From Paulownia fortunei (lineage: Eukaryota; Streptophyta; Magnoliopsida; Lamiales; Paulowniaceae): a stretch of 64,000 nucleotides of DNA. Under the pieces are notes generated by a model, which worked only from the letters and a program-made list of their open reading frames with translations, was not told the DNA's origin and did no database searches. Shown piece by piece: positions 1-10,623 of the stretch. The stretch is from positions 5,590,673 through 5,654,672 of the forward strand of contig CM033115.1 in NCBI GenBank assembly GCA_019321725.1, read 5' to 3'. The number at the start of each line of letters is the position of its first letter. Positions within the stretch are counted from its first letter, which is position 1. The position numbers were made by a program, and so were the translations under genes.

Positions 1-1815
1 GCCAATAAGAGAAATAATACGGGGTTTCCATACTTGGTCTTTCAACCTTATGTATTAGACATATTCAATCTCATTCATTGTGGTTTTTCTATCTTGGTTT
101 TTTAACCTCAAGTATTTTCCACATTTTGTTGGGTCCGCCAGTCTCTCCCACGTCCCTTGTCTACCCGACCACCAATCAAGTACCATACTTTTTTTTCAAA
201 AAAATCTCATTATATACTTGATAGTATAATCCTTAATGAAGCATGAATGCATCCAACATTACATCATTTGATAAATAATGGCATTCACATTAAAACATAA
301 ACAACATTATATGACTCTTGTGATACAACAAATGTAAGTTTCAACTTAACTCAAGTCCGCTTTGTGCTAAATGAAAAGGTTAGTCTCTTTCGAAAATAGT
401 ATATGCTAAATGCCTAACTTAATAAAATCATGTACCTTCAATTTCACATAAGCTATTCTAATTAAAATCATATACACTTTTCAATATTTTGCAAATAATT
501 TCATATAAATTATATGACTTCAAAAATAATGCATTATCCATATTTACTACTAATTTAAGATATTAAATATTAGAACAACCCCTAAATCACTAATAATTCA
601 AATATAAATATTAGGGCAGCCACTAAATCAATAACAATTCAATATAAATACTAGGGCAACCACTAAATTACTAATAATTTAAATATAAATATTAGGGCGG
701 CCCCAAAACTTGAACATAATTCAAATTGACATGACACAAACTTGATTCTAACTTAAAATTGATTCTAACCATCAACTAAGCAAAATAATTGCCATTGTTC
801 ACAATCATTCATAGGCACTTCCAAATACAATATAAGTATTACAAGATTAATAGAAATAAGTAAATTAAGCATATTTCATAAGGCTATCAATTTTGCTAGA
901 AATTAGCTTAACTAGCTTAGTTCTGGCTTCAAGTATATTCCACTTGAGTTTTCAATCATACAAAAAAATTATTAAAATATGTAATCATCCAAGATACTAT
1001 AAATTCATCTTAAGAAATAGTGAAAAAGAATATACCTTGATTATATTGGAATAAGCTTCAAAATCAATGGTTTTCAAACATAAAAGGGTGGAAAATTGTT
1101 CTAGTTTGTGTTCTATGGATTCCTATGGATTGAATTCAAAATTTATGAGTATGAGAGTGTAGAAATTTGGAAAAAACTTTGGAGAAGAAGAACTGGTCAT
1201 TTTTTAGGAGCTTCCACAAGAAAATATGGATAAAGATGGTTTCTTTGACTTTTCAAAGAGAGGTATGTGGAGGTTGGTGATTGGTTGCCTCATATTTGGT
1301 GTCTTCTCATACCAAGAGCCACATTTATGAGTTAGGTAGATGACAATAATTTTTGCTTTGGTGCTATAATCAAGTACAATGCGGTTTAGAACAATTTAAT
1401 GCAACCTAGTCAATCTACCAATCAAATTACACCATTTTGCATACTTTTAGTTCTTATCCAAATATGACATATTTCAAGAAAATATTTAAGTAAACAATCA
1501 ATTTGGCATATAACTAGTATAGAGTAATACAAATAATTTATTTCATGGCCATTCAATATATCAATCTTCCTTAACTGAAATATCGAGCTTTTCACTGTAA
1601 AAAGGCACTTAAGAAATATATTACATCAAGAAATAAAAGTTTAATTTCATATTTCATGTACTGATGTATGTTAAAGCATAATGGGAGTATAAATAATAAT
1701 TATTCATGTTCGTGCAATCATGCTATTTGTATGTCATAATTCGATAATGCACATTAGTTGGATGCATACTAATATAAAATGCTTATTATTGGCTATGTAT
1801 GAATTGGGCATTACA
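1..1815 (-). mobile_element. Long LTR (TGTAATGCCC family, copy A), cut by window edge
   Basis: Read on the minus strand this LTR starts TGTAATGCCC at 1815 and runs off the left edge. It matches, over essentially its whole length, the LTRs at 26708-28887 and 55028-60111. By comparison with the first of these, roughly 590 more bases lie left of the window. It sits inside an Athila gag relic: the bases TTAAC next to the LTR start (1816-1820) are the same ones found at the corresponding uninterrupted gag position near 15505, so TTAAC is probably the target duplication. No protein is coded. LTR length and TGTARTRCCC termini suggest a gypsy (chromovirus-like) family, but no pol of this family is present to prove it. 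Confidence 0.75.
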
Positions 1816-2232
1816 TTAACAATCTCATTTGTACAAGTTTGATCTTAAAAAGTGGCACATATTTCATCAAATTCTTTCAGAAGCAAGTAAGGACTTTCAA
1901 AGTCTAAATTGTGAAAATTAGGAAGTAAATACTTGGCTTGAATCGAAAGTTATTTGCATCAAGAGAAAAAATGAAATAAGAGGAAGAAGAATTTTGAGGT
2001 GGTTGTAAGTAATAACGCATGGTACGTAAACGTTAATTTTTATTTTCACCCTAAACACTTTCATTTTCAGCCATGGTAGAATTGTATAGAGGTGACTTAA
2101 ATAAAATTTCAGAATTATTTAAAACTAAATGATGAGAATTATGATTACGATACCATATGAACATATAACCGTAAAGTAAACAAACACTTACAAAGGTGAA
2201 ATATTTACAAACATAAATACTTACCTTGCCTT
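1816..2232 (-). pseudogene. Athila-like gag N-terminus and leader fragment
   Basis: Minus-strand relic of the start of an Athila gag. The ATG is at 2072-2074 (Met-Ala-Glu-Asn-Glu) and the sequence is collinear with gag at 15510-15770 and 61407-61690. Stops and small indels break the frame within the first codons (a TAA follows shortly after the ATG). The fragment ends at 1816, where LTR copy A was inserted, so the rest of gag is outside the window or lost. It belongs with the PBS at 2233-2249 and the LTR piece at 2254-3358. Confidence 0.7.
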
Positions 2233-2249
2233 CCCCGGTAACAACACCA
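2233..2249 (-). other. Degenerate primer-binding site (tRNA-Asp type)
   Basis: The minus strand reads TGGTGTTGTTACCGGGG, four mismatches from TGGCGCCGTTGCCGGGG, the complement of the plant tRNA-Asp 3' end. It lies about 5 bases from the end of the adjoining LTR, as expected for a PBS. Confidence 0.7.
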
Positions 2250-2253
2250 AAAA

Positions 2254-3358
2254 CTTACTATAACTTTAAGGTTACAAATCCAAATGCAGATTATGTAAAG
2301 TAATAAAATTCTCAAAAGTCTGATGTCAATCCACAAGGAAATTTTGAGAAGTTTTCAGGTTTATATGTCTTAAATATAGGCTGAATGTAGTTTAGATTAT
2401 AAAAAAATTTATGCTATAACTAAGAAATCAAAATAATAAAAATACTGAAAATTAGGGGTCCGCTCTTGAATTTTGGATAGATGAATGATTATTTAATTTC
2501 TTTACCTCTATTAAATACCACTATTGGAATCCATACATAATGAAGGTTCTAATGAGAAGATGCTATCAAATAACTCATGCATTAAGGTAATCATGATGTT
2601 GTCTTACTGTTTGAAAATTATCTCTAAACAACAATACCTGTTTCTAGGATCAAGTATTATGCACACCTCTGTCTATAACAAATCAATGTCTCATATTAGC
2701 AATAGGTATAGTAGAACCATATAATAAATTAAATGAACCCAAGTATTTGTTATGCCATTCATGATACAAAAATCAAGAATCCCTACTAAACAAGAAGGGT
2801 TTTAATGTCAACACTTACTTATAGGATTAAGTATTTATGCATACTTTTGTCTACAACAAATAAAGGTTTCACATTAGCAGTCGGTGGAGTAGAACTGTAC
2901 AATAAGCTAAATAAACCCAAGTATTTGTTGTGCCAATGGTGATATATAAATCAAGAATCACCACAAAATAAAAAGGGTTTTAATACCAATACTTATTTAT
3001 GGGATTAAGTATTTATGCACATGCTTGTCTGCATCCAATCAAGGTTTCACGTTAGTAGTTAGTGGAGTAGAACAGTACAATAAGCTAAATGAACCCAAGT
3101 ATTTGTGTGTTATTGGTGATACAAAAATCAAGAATCACCACAAAACAAAAAGTGTTTCAATCAAAAATTAAAAAAATAATACAACACACCTGAACATTAT
3201 GCACCTTTATAATCATTCATCTACCTCCATAAAGAGGTTCACCCTTTCTCCTTAGCTAAATAAAATTTAGAAAGACGTAATGAAAGTAGAAAAGACTTAC
3301 AATAGAAGAGAAACTAGAGAATACATTTCTATTACTACTAGAAAACTTACATTACTAC
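2254..3358 (-). mobile_element. Athila-like LTR fragment (copy a)
   Basis: The 3' two thirds of the roughly 1.6 kb Athila LTR in minus orientation, aligned with 15966-17576. It breaks at about 3358 (after a stretch shared with 16630-16730) and abuts unrelated 3' internal gypsy sequence. Unlike the other copies it contains three tandem copies of a 178-bp segment. No coding capacity. Confidence 0.8.
2632..3160 (-). repeat. 178-bp tandem repeat inside Athila LTR, 3 copies
   Basis: Units begin at about 2632, 2809 and 2987, each from CAAYACYTRYTTATRGGAT-like sequence through 'aatcaagaatcaccac' to a short G/T-rich end. The same unit occurs once in the LTRs at 4858-6473, 15966-17576 and 60150-61207, and twice in those at 21617-22345 and 23861-25363. 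Confidence 0.85.
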
Positions 3359-4857
3359 GGGTCCGTTGAAAGCATGAAAAATGGTGGTTGAGTAAAGGGT
3401 AATTGTAACACTCTTGAGATGCATCCCTATTTTTTGCGTAACATGGCAGGTTTGTGAAGTTTTTTACAAATGTTTGTGAATTATAAATTATTTTTTTTGA
3501 GTAGTAGAAGTTCTTCCAATTTCAGTGATTAAAATTAAGGATGAATAATATGGTTTGATTAATAATGGGTGTTGTTTTGGACTTTGATATTGTTATTTAG
3601 TTAATATATTTTTGCGATAATTATACTCAAATTTTATTTTGTACAAATAGTTATGTTATTCAGTGTGAAGACAATCATGTCAAAATAGATAATTCTTATA
3701 CCTTTACTCTAATCATCACTTAGATCTTCAACATGTAAGGGTTGAGTATTAGAACATTTACTATTGATCTATCGAGGAGAACGACTGATAGCGCACTACT
3801 AGAAAAATAATTAAGGCATTAGGCTTTCTAGAACCATTACCAAATCAGCTTGTTTCCCATTTGATGTTTCAAGAAAACATCCCCTTAATAAACTACTTTG
3901 AGCCTTACAATAAATAAATATTTTTTTTTGTAATCATATCTTTTTACCTAGCCTAAATACACTATTATCCAACCCTTGTTCTAAAAATAATTGGAGTTTA
4001 AGAGATATTTAATTGACAGTTTGAACTTGCAAAAGAAATTCAGGTTGGAATAGAAGATAAGTGTGGGGGAGTTTCTCTTAAAAAGAAAAAAAAGAAAAAG
4101 AAAAAATAATAATAAAAAAATAGAAGAAAAAAAATTGCAAAGTGCTACAAGTTGCAACTAAAAATGACATGTTGTAAGATGAATAAGAGGGGTCCAATTC
4201 AATAACAATAGACCCCAGTGTGAAATTTGTGGAGTTTGAGAATTCTTCATCGATAAATTCTATGTTTCTAATTTCATGAAGTTTTTAGAACCTTTGTTGC
4301 ATCCTATCCTTTTATTTCTTAGCTACATCACCACCCTTTGGCCCTTTTACAACCTTTGTTGAAGACCTTTTGATTTCATGTGGTGCCTTCAGTGTAGTGG
4401 AGATTTGCACCAAAGGAAGAGCCTATGATGTTTAACTTTTCTGTTAGAGATTGGGTGATAGTTTTTGTAAGGTTTTATGAGAATTCACTTATTTGAAACA
4501 TACATAGTTTCATCACTATTAACATTAACTGTCCACATACACACTTGAGTATGCTTATTGTGGAAATGTATTGATTTTTAAATGACTAAGAGTTAAATTC
4601 AACACTTGTTTGATTTTATTTCCATTTTACTTTGTTGCTTCATGAGAATAAAAGTTGGAAGATAGTTATTATAGGTGTTTGTAGGTATCACTACTGAAAA
4701 CCTTCATAAGACCATAACTCGTTCTCTGTGGGTCACCTAGGGGTTTAAAGGCTTGTTGCATATGCTAAATGCAATCGTGATTTCCTACAAAAGTGGATTA
4801 GTTTATGTTTGTTTTAAGCTTGCTCGAGGACAAGCAAGGGTTAAGTGTGGGAAAATT
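3359..4857 (+). mobile_element. 3' internal non-coding region of an Athila/Tat gypsy element
   Basis: No open frame of note. The stretch has the usual 3' internal signatures of this gypsy branch: 'aagtgtgggggag' at about 4060, an A-rich low-complexity block (4080-4140), and the phrase 'gctcgaggacaagcaa' shortly before the polypurine tract. It leads directly into the LTR at 4858 in the same orientation. The part from 3359 to about 3800 is not recognised and may be foreign. Confidence 0.6.
4840..4857 (+). other. Polypurine tract of gypsy element
   Basis: Purine-rich stretch (GGTTAAGTGTGGGAAAATT region) immediately 5' of the LTR start TGATAAG at 4858. It is the expected plus-strand primer site and shows that the following LTR is a 3' LTR. 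Confidence 0.7.
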
Positions 4858-6473
4858 TGATAAGTGCATATTTTGATATATTTTTATATCAAATCCTTTA
4901 TACTTTTATTGCTTTATTCTTATCAATATTATTGTTTTATTAATGTTTTATGTTAGGGAATAAATAAAAGCATGTTTCCAGACTTGTACAGTTTTTGTAA
5001 TTTGAGCATAATTTCATGATCAAAAGCCCTATGGACCTTAAACTTGTTTTATTTGAAAGCCAAGAGATAGAGGTAGTGTTTTTCTATTGGAAGCTTACCC
5101 AATTAATTTTTTATGATAGCAAAAAATTCATCCAAGTAGTTGCACAAAATGGATCACCAAAATTCAAATCAGAGTTCAGCCCAGTATTGACTTATTTTAC
5201 CAATTGAGTTATATCTCTTGAGGCCAAATTTATTTTGGGCTGAAATTTGGATATGTTATACATAAGAGGTAGATAAACAAGTTTGCGATAGATAAGATGG
5301 TGTGAAAATATGTCAAAATAGTAAAAACATAGGCTGTAAATTGTTGCTTCTGTTAAAGGGTGGATCTTGGACATGACTCGGTAATTTGACAATATCTTCT
5401 TCATTTGACCACCACATTTGACAAAAGATATATGAAAATATATCAACACTGAAAGATCTACAATTTTTATTCTTCACACATCTGCAAAATATGGCTGTAT
5501 TTGACCAAAAAATGCAATTTAATTCAATGGGTGAGAAATTTGTGTAACAACTTACCAACTTTTGGCAACTAGCATACCACTTGATTAACCCCTCCATTAT
5601 TTGTTTGGCCTCTAGCTTACTCCAAGTACTATAAATAGGTCGTGTATTAAGCTTGTAAGAGGGGAGGGGGGGTGTAGAGGGTTTCTTTAGGCTAAGTTCT
5701 CTAGTTTGTATATTTTCTAGTATTATAAGTTTTCTAGTAGTAATAGAAATACATTCTCTAGTTTCTCTTATATTTTTAGTCTTTGCTACTTTTATTATGT
5801 CTTTCTAAATTTCATTTTGTTGAAAAAAAAGGGTGAACCTCTTGATGGAGGAAGACGAATGGTTATAAGGATAGAAAATATTTAAATATGTTGTATTATT
5901 ATTTTTATTTTTGATCTAAACCCTACTTGTTTTGTGGTGATTCTTTATTTATGTATCTCTAATGGCACAACAAATACTTATGTTCATTTAGCTTATTGTA
6001 CGATTTTACCCCACCAACTGCTAATGTGAAACCTTGATTTGTTGTTGACGAAGGTGTGCATAAATACTTGATCCCATAAATAAGTGTTGGTGTTAAGAGA
6101 TAATTTGCAATAGTAAGACAATATCATGATTACCTTATTGTATGAGTTATTTGATTATATCTTCCCATTGGAACCTTCATTATATATGGATTCCAATTGT
6201 GGCAATTAATAGAGGTAAAAATAATAAATAACCATTTATCTATCCAAAACTCAAGAGTGGATCATTAATCCTCAATACTTTTATTACTTCGATTTTTCTT
6301 TAGTTATAGCATACATTAATTGTTCATATATTTTGATTAACATAAACTCCATCTTTTTAGAAATATAAACTTGAATTTTTCAAACAACTTTTCTATGGAT
6401 CAACCTCGAACTCACGAGAAATTTATTATTTAATACAACCTGCACTTGTGTTTGCAATCTTAAAATTGTAGTA
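4858..6473 (+). mobile_element. Athila-like 3' LTR (copy b), complete
   Basis: A 1616-bp LTR starting TGATAAGTGC. It aligns end to end with 15966-17576 read on the other strand (1611 bp). It contains a TATA-like ACTATAAATAGG at about 5629 followed by a G-rich stretch near 5660, probably the promoter and transcription start of the element. It carries a single copy of the 178-bp unit (about 5925-6100). At 6474 the sequence departs from the family where PBS sequence would follow in a 5' LTR, so this is the 3' end of an element whose body is mostly missing. Confidence 0.85.
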
Positions 6474-6880
6474 GACTTGTAGGAAGCCCATGAAGAATTT
6501 AAATAAGTATTACCATTTATGTCTTGATTTTGAATCAATGACTTACCATTTATGTCCAAGTTGGACTTGAAAATGGATCAAAGATATACCTCTGGGATTC
6601 CAATTAGGGCTTGGAAAGAGATCCCACATGATGGAAACTATGGGGCTATGTAGACCCCATAGGGGCTGAAAATTACACGCTAATACTAGTAGAATATTAC
6701 AGCCTCTCTCCTCTCTCATCCTAGAAATTTGTTTCCATAAACCCATACATACACCATAAGCTAGAATCATCTAATTAAAGTCTATTAGAATAGGCTTAAG
6801 TGCAAGTGAGCATTCGAGATGTGGATATGTGCTAATAGATAGAAAGAAAAGAGAATGAGAGTTAGGGAGATCAAATAGGT
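6474..6880 (+). other. Copia-LTR-like fragment
   Basis: No gene. Around 6600-6720 the block 'ccacatgatggaaacta...ggctgaaaattacacgc' resembles the TATA-proximal part of the copia LTR at 20095-20390 ('ccatatgatggaatt...gtgaaaattacaagc'). Likely a truncated copia LTR. The rest is unassigned. Confidence 0.4.
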
Positions 6881-7945
6881 GATTGTGAGCTCTCAAAGTC
6901 TTCTTTTCCATTGGTTTGCCTCCCAACAAGTGCTTGGTTTAACATCCTCAGCCCGACATTGCCTTTTTCATTACTATCAACATTACCATCATTCATTCAA
7001 TCACTGTCTTATGATTTCAAAGCACCTGAATAAGTTTTTCCTCTTGTACTTGATCGAGACGTTTAGCAATGCTAACTAGTGGGGCTTTTTCTTACTCAAG
7101 TAGACATATTTGAGATGGTCCAGGATTAATTTAAGCTCCATTGTAGTGTCTGCACCATAGAAGATAGAAGCATCTCATCAGATAATGGCAATTCAACATA
7201 AGAGATATCATACCTTGATTTTTCAAGCAATGAATCCAGCCCATTTACTTGCACATCCAGCTTCATATCCTTGAAATCCTCCATATGGAGATATTTTTGT
7301 GAAACAACCTCTACTCCATCATTGTCAGTTAACTCAAGCATTTGTTGCAACTCGGGATCAATAATGTCAACTGCAGAAATAACATGCATGTCACTAACAT
7401 ATCTCATGGCTTCAAAAATATTAAATTTCATAACCTCGACATCAAACTCCATGTAAGGGTGCCATCCTAAACATCAATCTTAGCTCGGGATGTCTTCATG
7501 AATGGTCTTCCCAAAAGAATTGGTGTAGGATTGGGGGATGTTCATCCTCCATCTCAAGAACTTAAAAATCAGTTGAGAAGATCAATTCATTCACCTGTAC
7601 AATAACATCTTGCACAACCCCCATTAGATAAGTATTAGATCTATCAGCTAATTTTATGATAACACCAATTTCTTTTAAAGGTCCTAAATTTTGAGAAGCA
7701 AATATAGAATATGGCATAACATTAATTGATGCTCCCAAATCTAATATGCAATTTTCAAATCTAGTCTCAACAATAGTACAAGGATGGTGAAAGTACTTGG
7801 ATCCTTACACTTTGGAGGGAGTTTTCTTTGAAGAATCATTAAAATATTTTCTCCCACACTTACGTTCCCCCCCTAACATCCATTTGTTAGTGCATAACTC
7901 CTTAAGAAATTTGGCATAGAGAGATACTTGCTTGATAACATTAAG
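6881..7945 (-). pseudogene. Gypsy gag-protease remnant lacking RT and integrase
   Basis: Minus strand, in order: a gag C-terminal stretch related to 62950-63010 (Val-Ile-Lys-Gln-Val...Ala-Lys-Phe-Leu), the aspartic protease signature Leu-Asp-Leu-Gly-Ala-Ser-Ile-Asn-Val-Met-Pro (about 7710-7745), and the flap-side motif Ile-Leu-Leu-Gly-Arg-Pro-Phe near 7510. A 108-residue frame (7126-7452) with Phe-Asn-Ile-Phe-Glu-Ala-Met-Arg-Tyr follows, typical of the protease-RT linker of Tat-branch gypsy elements. At about 7100 the sequence jumps to the post-integrase segment, recognised by 'cttgttgggaggcaa' near 6930. RT, RNase H and integrase are absent. Stops interrupt the protease domain. A dead internal-deletion derivative, from a family different from the 10.6-17.6 kb element. 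Confidence 0.7.
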
Positions 7946-8715
7946 TGATAAGTACATATTTTGACATATTTTTGTATCAAATCCTTTATACTTTCCTTGC
8001 TTTACTCTTGTTAATATAATAATTTTTTTAATATTTTATGATAGGAAATTAATGAACAAAAAGAGATTAAAAAAGAACCAAAATGAAATCAAAGAAGACA
8101 ACACGTTTCGTGAGTAAGTTGGGAGATAATATTTCATTAGATCAAAAAATCATCATAATTAGAAAAAAAGGGTCGTTTTTGCCTAATTCATTCCATCATG
8201 TGTAGATCAAAATATATGCAACAAATCACTTGAACTTTGAAGGTGGTTGTTGGGCTTGAATTAAATTCAAAATAAGCATGTTTTCAAACTTGTGCAGTTT
8301 TCATATTTTAGACATAATTTCATGTTCACTAGTCTTATACACCTCAATCTTACTTTATTTGAAAGCCAAGAGATAGAACAATATTTTTTACTCAAAGCTC
8401 ATCCTAATTTATCCTTGATTATAACAGACAATTCATCCAATTGTGTGTATTAGAAATGATCTATCCATACTGACACATTTTCTTAAATCAAGCATACCTT
8501 TCTCCCTAGTGGTTGGAATTAAGTAATTCAAGTTCGAAAATGAAGTTAACACAACTTTCATGTTGATCATTTTTTGAAAATCAGCTAATTACTTAGAGAA
8601 AAATGTGTGACAAAAATCGAATTTGAAAAGGACAAGTGAATTTAGAACACATTTGAAGTTAATTTGGAGTGCATTTTGAGTGAATTTGAAGATGCCGATA
8701 TACGGACTCTTCTGT
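7946..8715 (+). mobile_element. Athila-like LTR 5' part, second sequence variant
   Basis: Starts TGATAAGTACATATTTTGAC at 7946 and follows the U3 part of the LTR. From about 8440 it matches the variant seen at 22350-22560 and 24580-25363 (with 'cctagtggttggaatt') rather than that of 4858-6473. It fades out near 8715-8760. It abuts gag-like sequence directly instead of a PPT, so it was inserted or recombined there. Confidence 0.7.
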
Positions 8716-8974
8716 AATAAATAAAAAAACATGTTTGATTTTTTTTATATATACTAGAAAAACACACATTGAACACACAAGTCATGATATCAACTATCCC
8801 TCCCCCCAATCTAATTGAGACATTGTCCTCAATGTTAAAAATAGATAGGAAAGTAGAGTTTGAAAGATATGACTTGAAGTGTAGCTAATAAAACTGAAAA
8901 AAAAAATACATACTATTAGATAAAATCATTAATAATAAGTAACACAGACTGATAGTCAAATTCAATTTGCATTT
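8716..8974. other. Unassigned AT-rich spacer
   Basis: AT-rich DNA between the LTR fragment and the LOG pseudogene. There is a T10-tract near 8900 on the minus strand but no poly(A) tail after the LOG stop codon, and no gene is visible. Confidence 0.4.
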
Positions 8975-9594
8975 TCAACCATTGTTCCTGTTGGACCACT
9001 TCACATTGGCTAAGGTTAGATCAGGTTCTGGCATATATGCTAGAAGTTGATCAATCAGCTGCTCAGGTGTTGGAGCAGAAATGAGGATTCTTCTTGCAGA
9101 CGGTGAAATAATTTTTTTTTTCACAGCATGATCTACAAAAGATAGCAAACCATTATAAAAATCATTAACATTAAGAATACCTATAGGTTTTTGGTGAATG
9201 TTCAGTTGTGCCCAAGAGATAACTTGGAATAATTCCTCCAGTGTATCAAAACTGCCAAGTAGAATGATGAATGCATCCGCATTGTTTAACATGTTAGGCA
9301 TTCTATCCTGAATATGTGACACTTTTAGCTCATCTCCAATGGTCATTCCTGTGATATTCTGTACTGTTAAAGATTTTGGGATAACTCCCAAAACTTTGAC
9401 ACCTCTTACATAAGCAGAAATAGCAATACTCCCCATTAACCCCAAACTGCCTCCCCCATACACTAAATGAATTTTTATTTCTGCAAAAGTTCTACCAAGG
9501 TTATTGGCTGTCCCTATAAACTCACCATTTTTCCTAGATTGAATCCACAAAAAACACAAATGGAATTAAATTTGCGAGTTGAAGAAACTTTCAT
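8975..9594 (-). pseudogene. LOG-like: LOG-family cytokinin nucleotide phosphoribohydrolase pseudogene
   Basis: LOG enzymes release active cytokinin bases from cytokinin riboside 5'-monophosphates in the cytosol. The minus strand encodes recognisable LOG sequence from an ATG at 9592-9594 (Ser-Ile-Cys-Val-Phe-Cys-Gly) through Val-Tyr-Gly-Gly-Gly-Ser-Leu-Gly-Leu-Met-Gly, Gly-Val-Ile-Pro-Lys, Trp-Ala-Gln-Leu-Asn-Ile-His and Ile-Ser-Pro-Ser-Ala-Arg to a TGA at 8975. Two defects show directly. One A is missing from an A-run at about 9530-9535 (six A in the copy at 23.3 kb, five here), shifting the frame after the first 22 codons. The family motif Pro-Gly-Gly-x-Gly-Thr-x-x-Glu reads Leu-Gly-Ser-Phe-Asp-Thr-Leu-Glu-Glu. 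LOG genes normally have several introns (from memory), whereas this copy is continuous, suggesting a retrocopy. Expression as a functional enzyme is unlikely. Confidence 0.85.
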
Positions 9595-10060
9595 TTTTTT
9601 TTCTTTTTGAAAATAAGTTGTGCAAAAATAGAGTGAGTACGGTGATATTTATTGAGGTGTGAACAGAGAATGCATTTATTGTATAACTTTTTTTTTCGTC
9701 AAAAAGGTTGAAAATAAGGACACATACGAAATTTAAAAATTACCTACTAATACGTGTATGTACATGTAGTTGTGATTGTGGCTCACATCTTCCTCTGGTT
9801 TTACATCCAGTAACGACTTAAATGCTCTCTATGGGTCGAGGATATGCTTCCCATCTAATTTTCTTATAAACTGGGAAACATGATCTTTTAATGTCAGATT
9901 CCCAAGACTATAAAGCTCATATTCATTTCAAAAATGATCCCATAAATCAAGAATTATATGTTATACCAATCCACATGAATGCATCTCAAGAGTCAATATA
10001 ATGTGATCTAAAGACTCCTTACTTATTCCATCCATAATGAATTAAAGTTTATCTTCTCAA
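9595..10060 (-). repeat. LOG-associated upstream segment, copy 1
   Basis: This stretch, upstream of the LOG pseudogene, recurs upstream of the LOG fragment at 23417-23860 and partly at 22819-23041. It includes a decayed reading frame. The copy at 23653-23856 is open for 67 codons (Met-Asp-Gly-Leu-Ser-Lys-Glu-Ser-Leu-Asp-Asp...), while this copy has several in-frame stops. I do not recognise the encoded peptide. The co-transfer of this segment with LOG sequence suggests one mobile or segmentally duplicated unit. Confidence 0.65.
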
Positions 10061-10146
10061 TTTTTAGAAACCATTTCTAAAAAACAACACTTTGTGTTAC
10101 AAGTCCATCTAGCACAAATATGACAAACTTTTATTTTTTTTGCCAT

Positions 10147-10437
10147 TCATTTTTTTGAATATGTGCTTTTACTAAAACCAGACATGTATCTAGTAAGCAA
10201 ATCTGGAAACTCATGTGAAAACTCACCTGCTCTTACCTTTGCTTCAATTATCCATCGTATGTCCTCCGGGAGGCCCTTGTGCATAAGCATCCTCAATCTT
10301 TCAATCCTTATTTTATAAATTTTCAAAATTACAATTTTTAGGAAGAAAAGAAAATCCTTCTTGAGAGTTAGAAAAATGTCACCCATTTTGAAAAGAACAA
10401 GAAAAGAGAATGAGAAAAGCAAAGAAAATTTGTACAA
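10147..10437 (-). other. Unrecognised 96-codon reading frame
   Basis: Open from 10437 to 10147 on the minus strand; an internal ATG at about 10386 gives Met-Gly-Asp-Ile-Phe. The N-terminal third is very hydrophobic (Phe/Leu/Ile-rich, possibly one membrane segment). The C-terminal part is charged (Leu-Pro-Glu-Asp-Ile-Arg-Trp...Glu-Phe-Ser-His-Glu-Phe-Pro-Asp). A TATAAAA lies about 35 bases upstream (near 10474). It follows the integrase of the Athila element in the same orientation, where some intact family members carry an extra ORF, so it may be 3' internal retrotransposon sequence. No family assignment. Confidence 0.3.
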
Positions 10438-10623
10438 AGATTTCAGTTGTTTAGGAAACTGACAAGTTCGATTTTTATAGCCACAGAGTACCGTTACCCG
10501 CCATTTAATCGAGAAAAGAAAAAAAATAAAAGAAAGAAAAAAAAATAATGTTAGAGAAAATAAGTATATACAACACTAATCATAACAAGGGTTAGAAATA
10601 AAAAGAATTTCTTCTTGTGAAAA

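Noticed and set aside
2524..2724. Frame repeated at 16243-16446
   Set aside because: Part of the LTR 178-bp region; recurrence reflects LTR homology, not a gene.
2632..3160. CRISPR-like array
   Set aside because: Units are directly tandem with no spacers, in a plant LTR.
5192..5597. Minus-strand frames of 85 and 94 codons (similar at 60255-60461 and 16982-17203)
   Set aside because: They lie inside Athila LTR copies and are broken differently in each copy; chance frames in a non-coding LTR.
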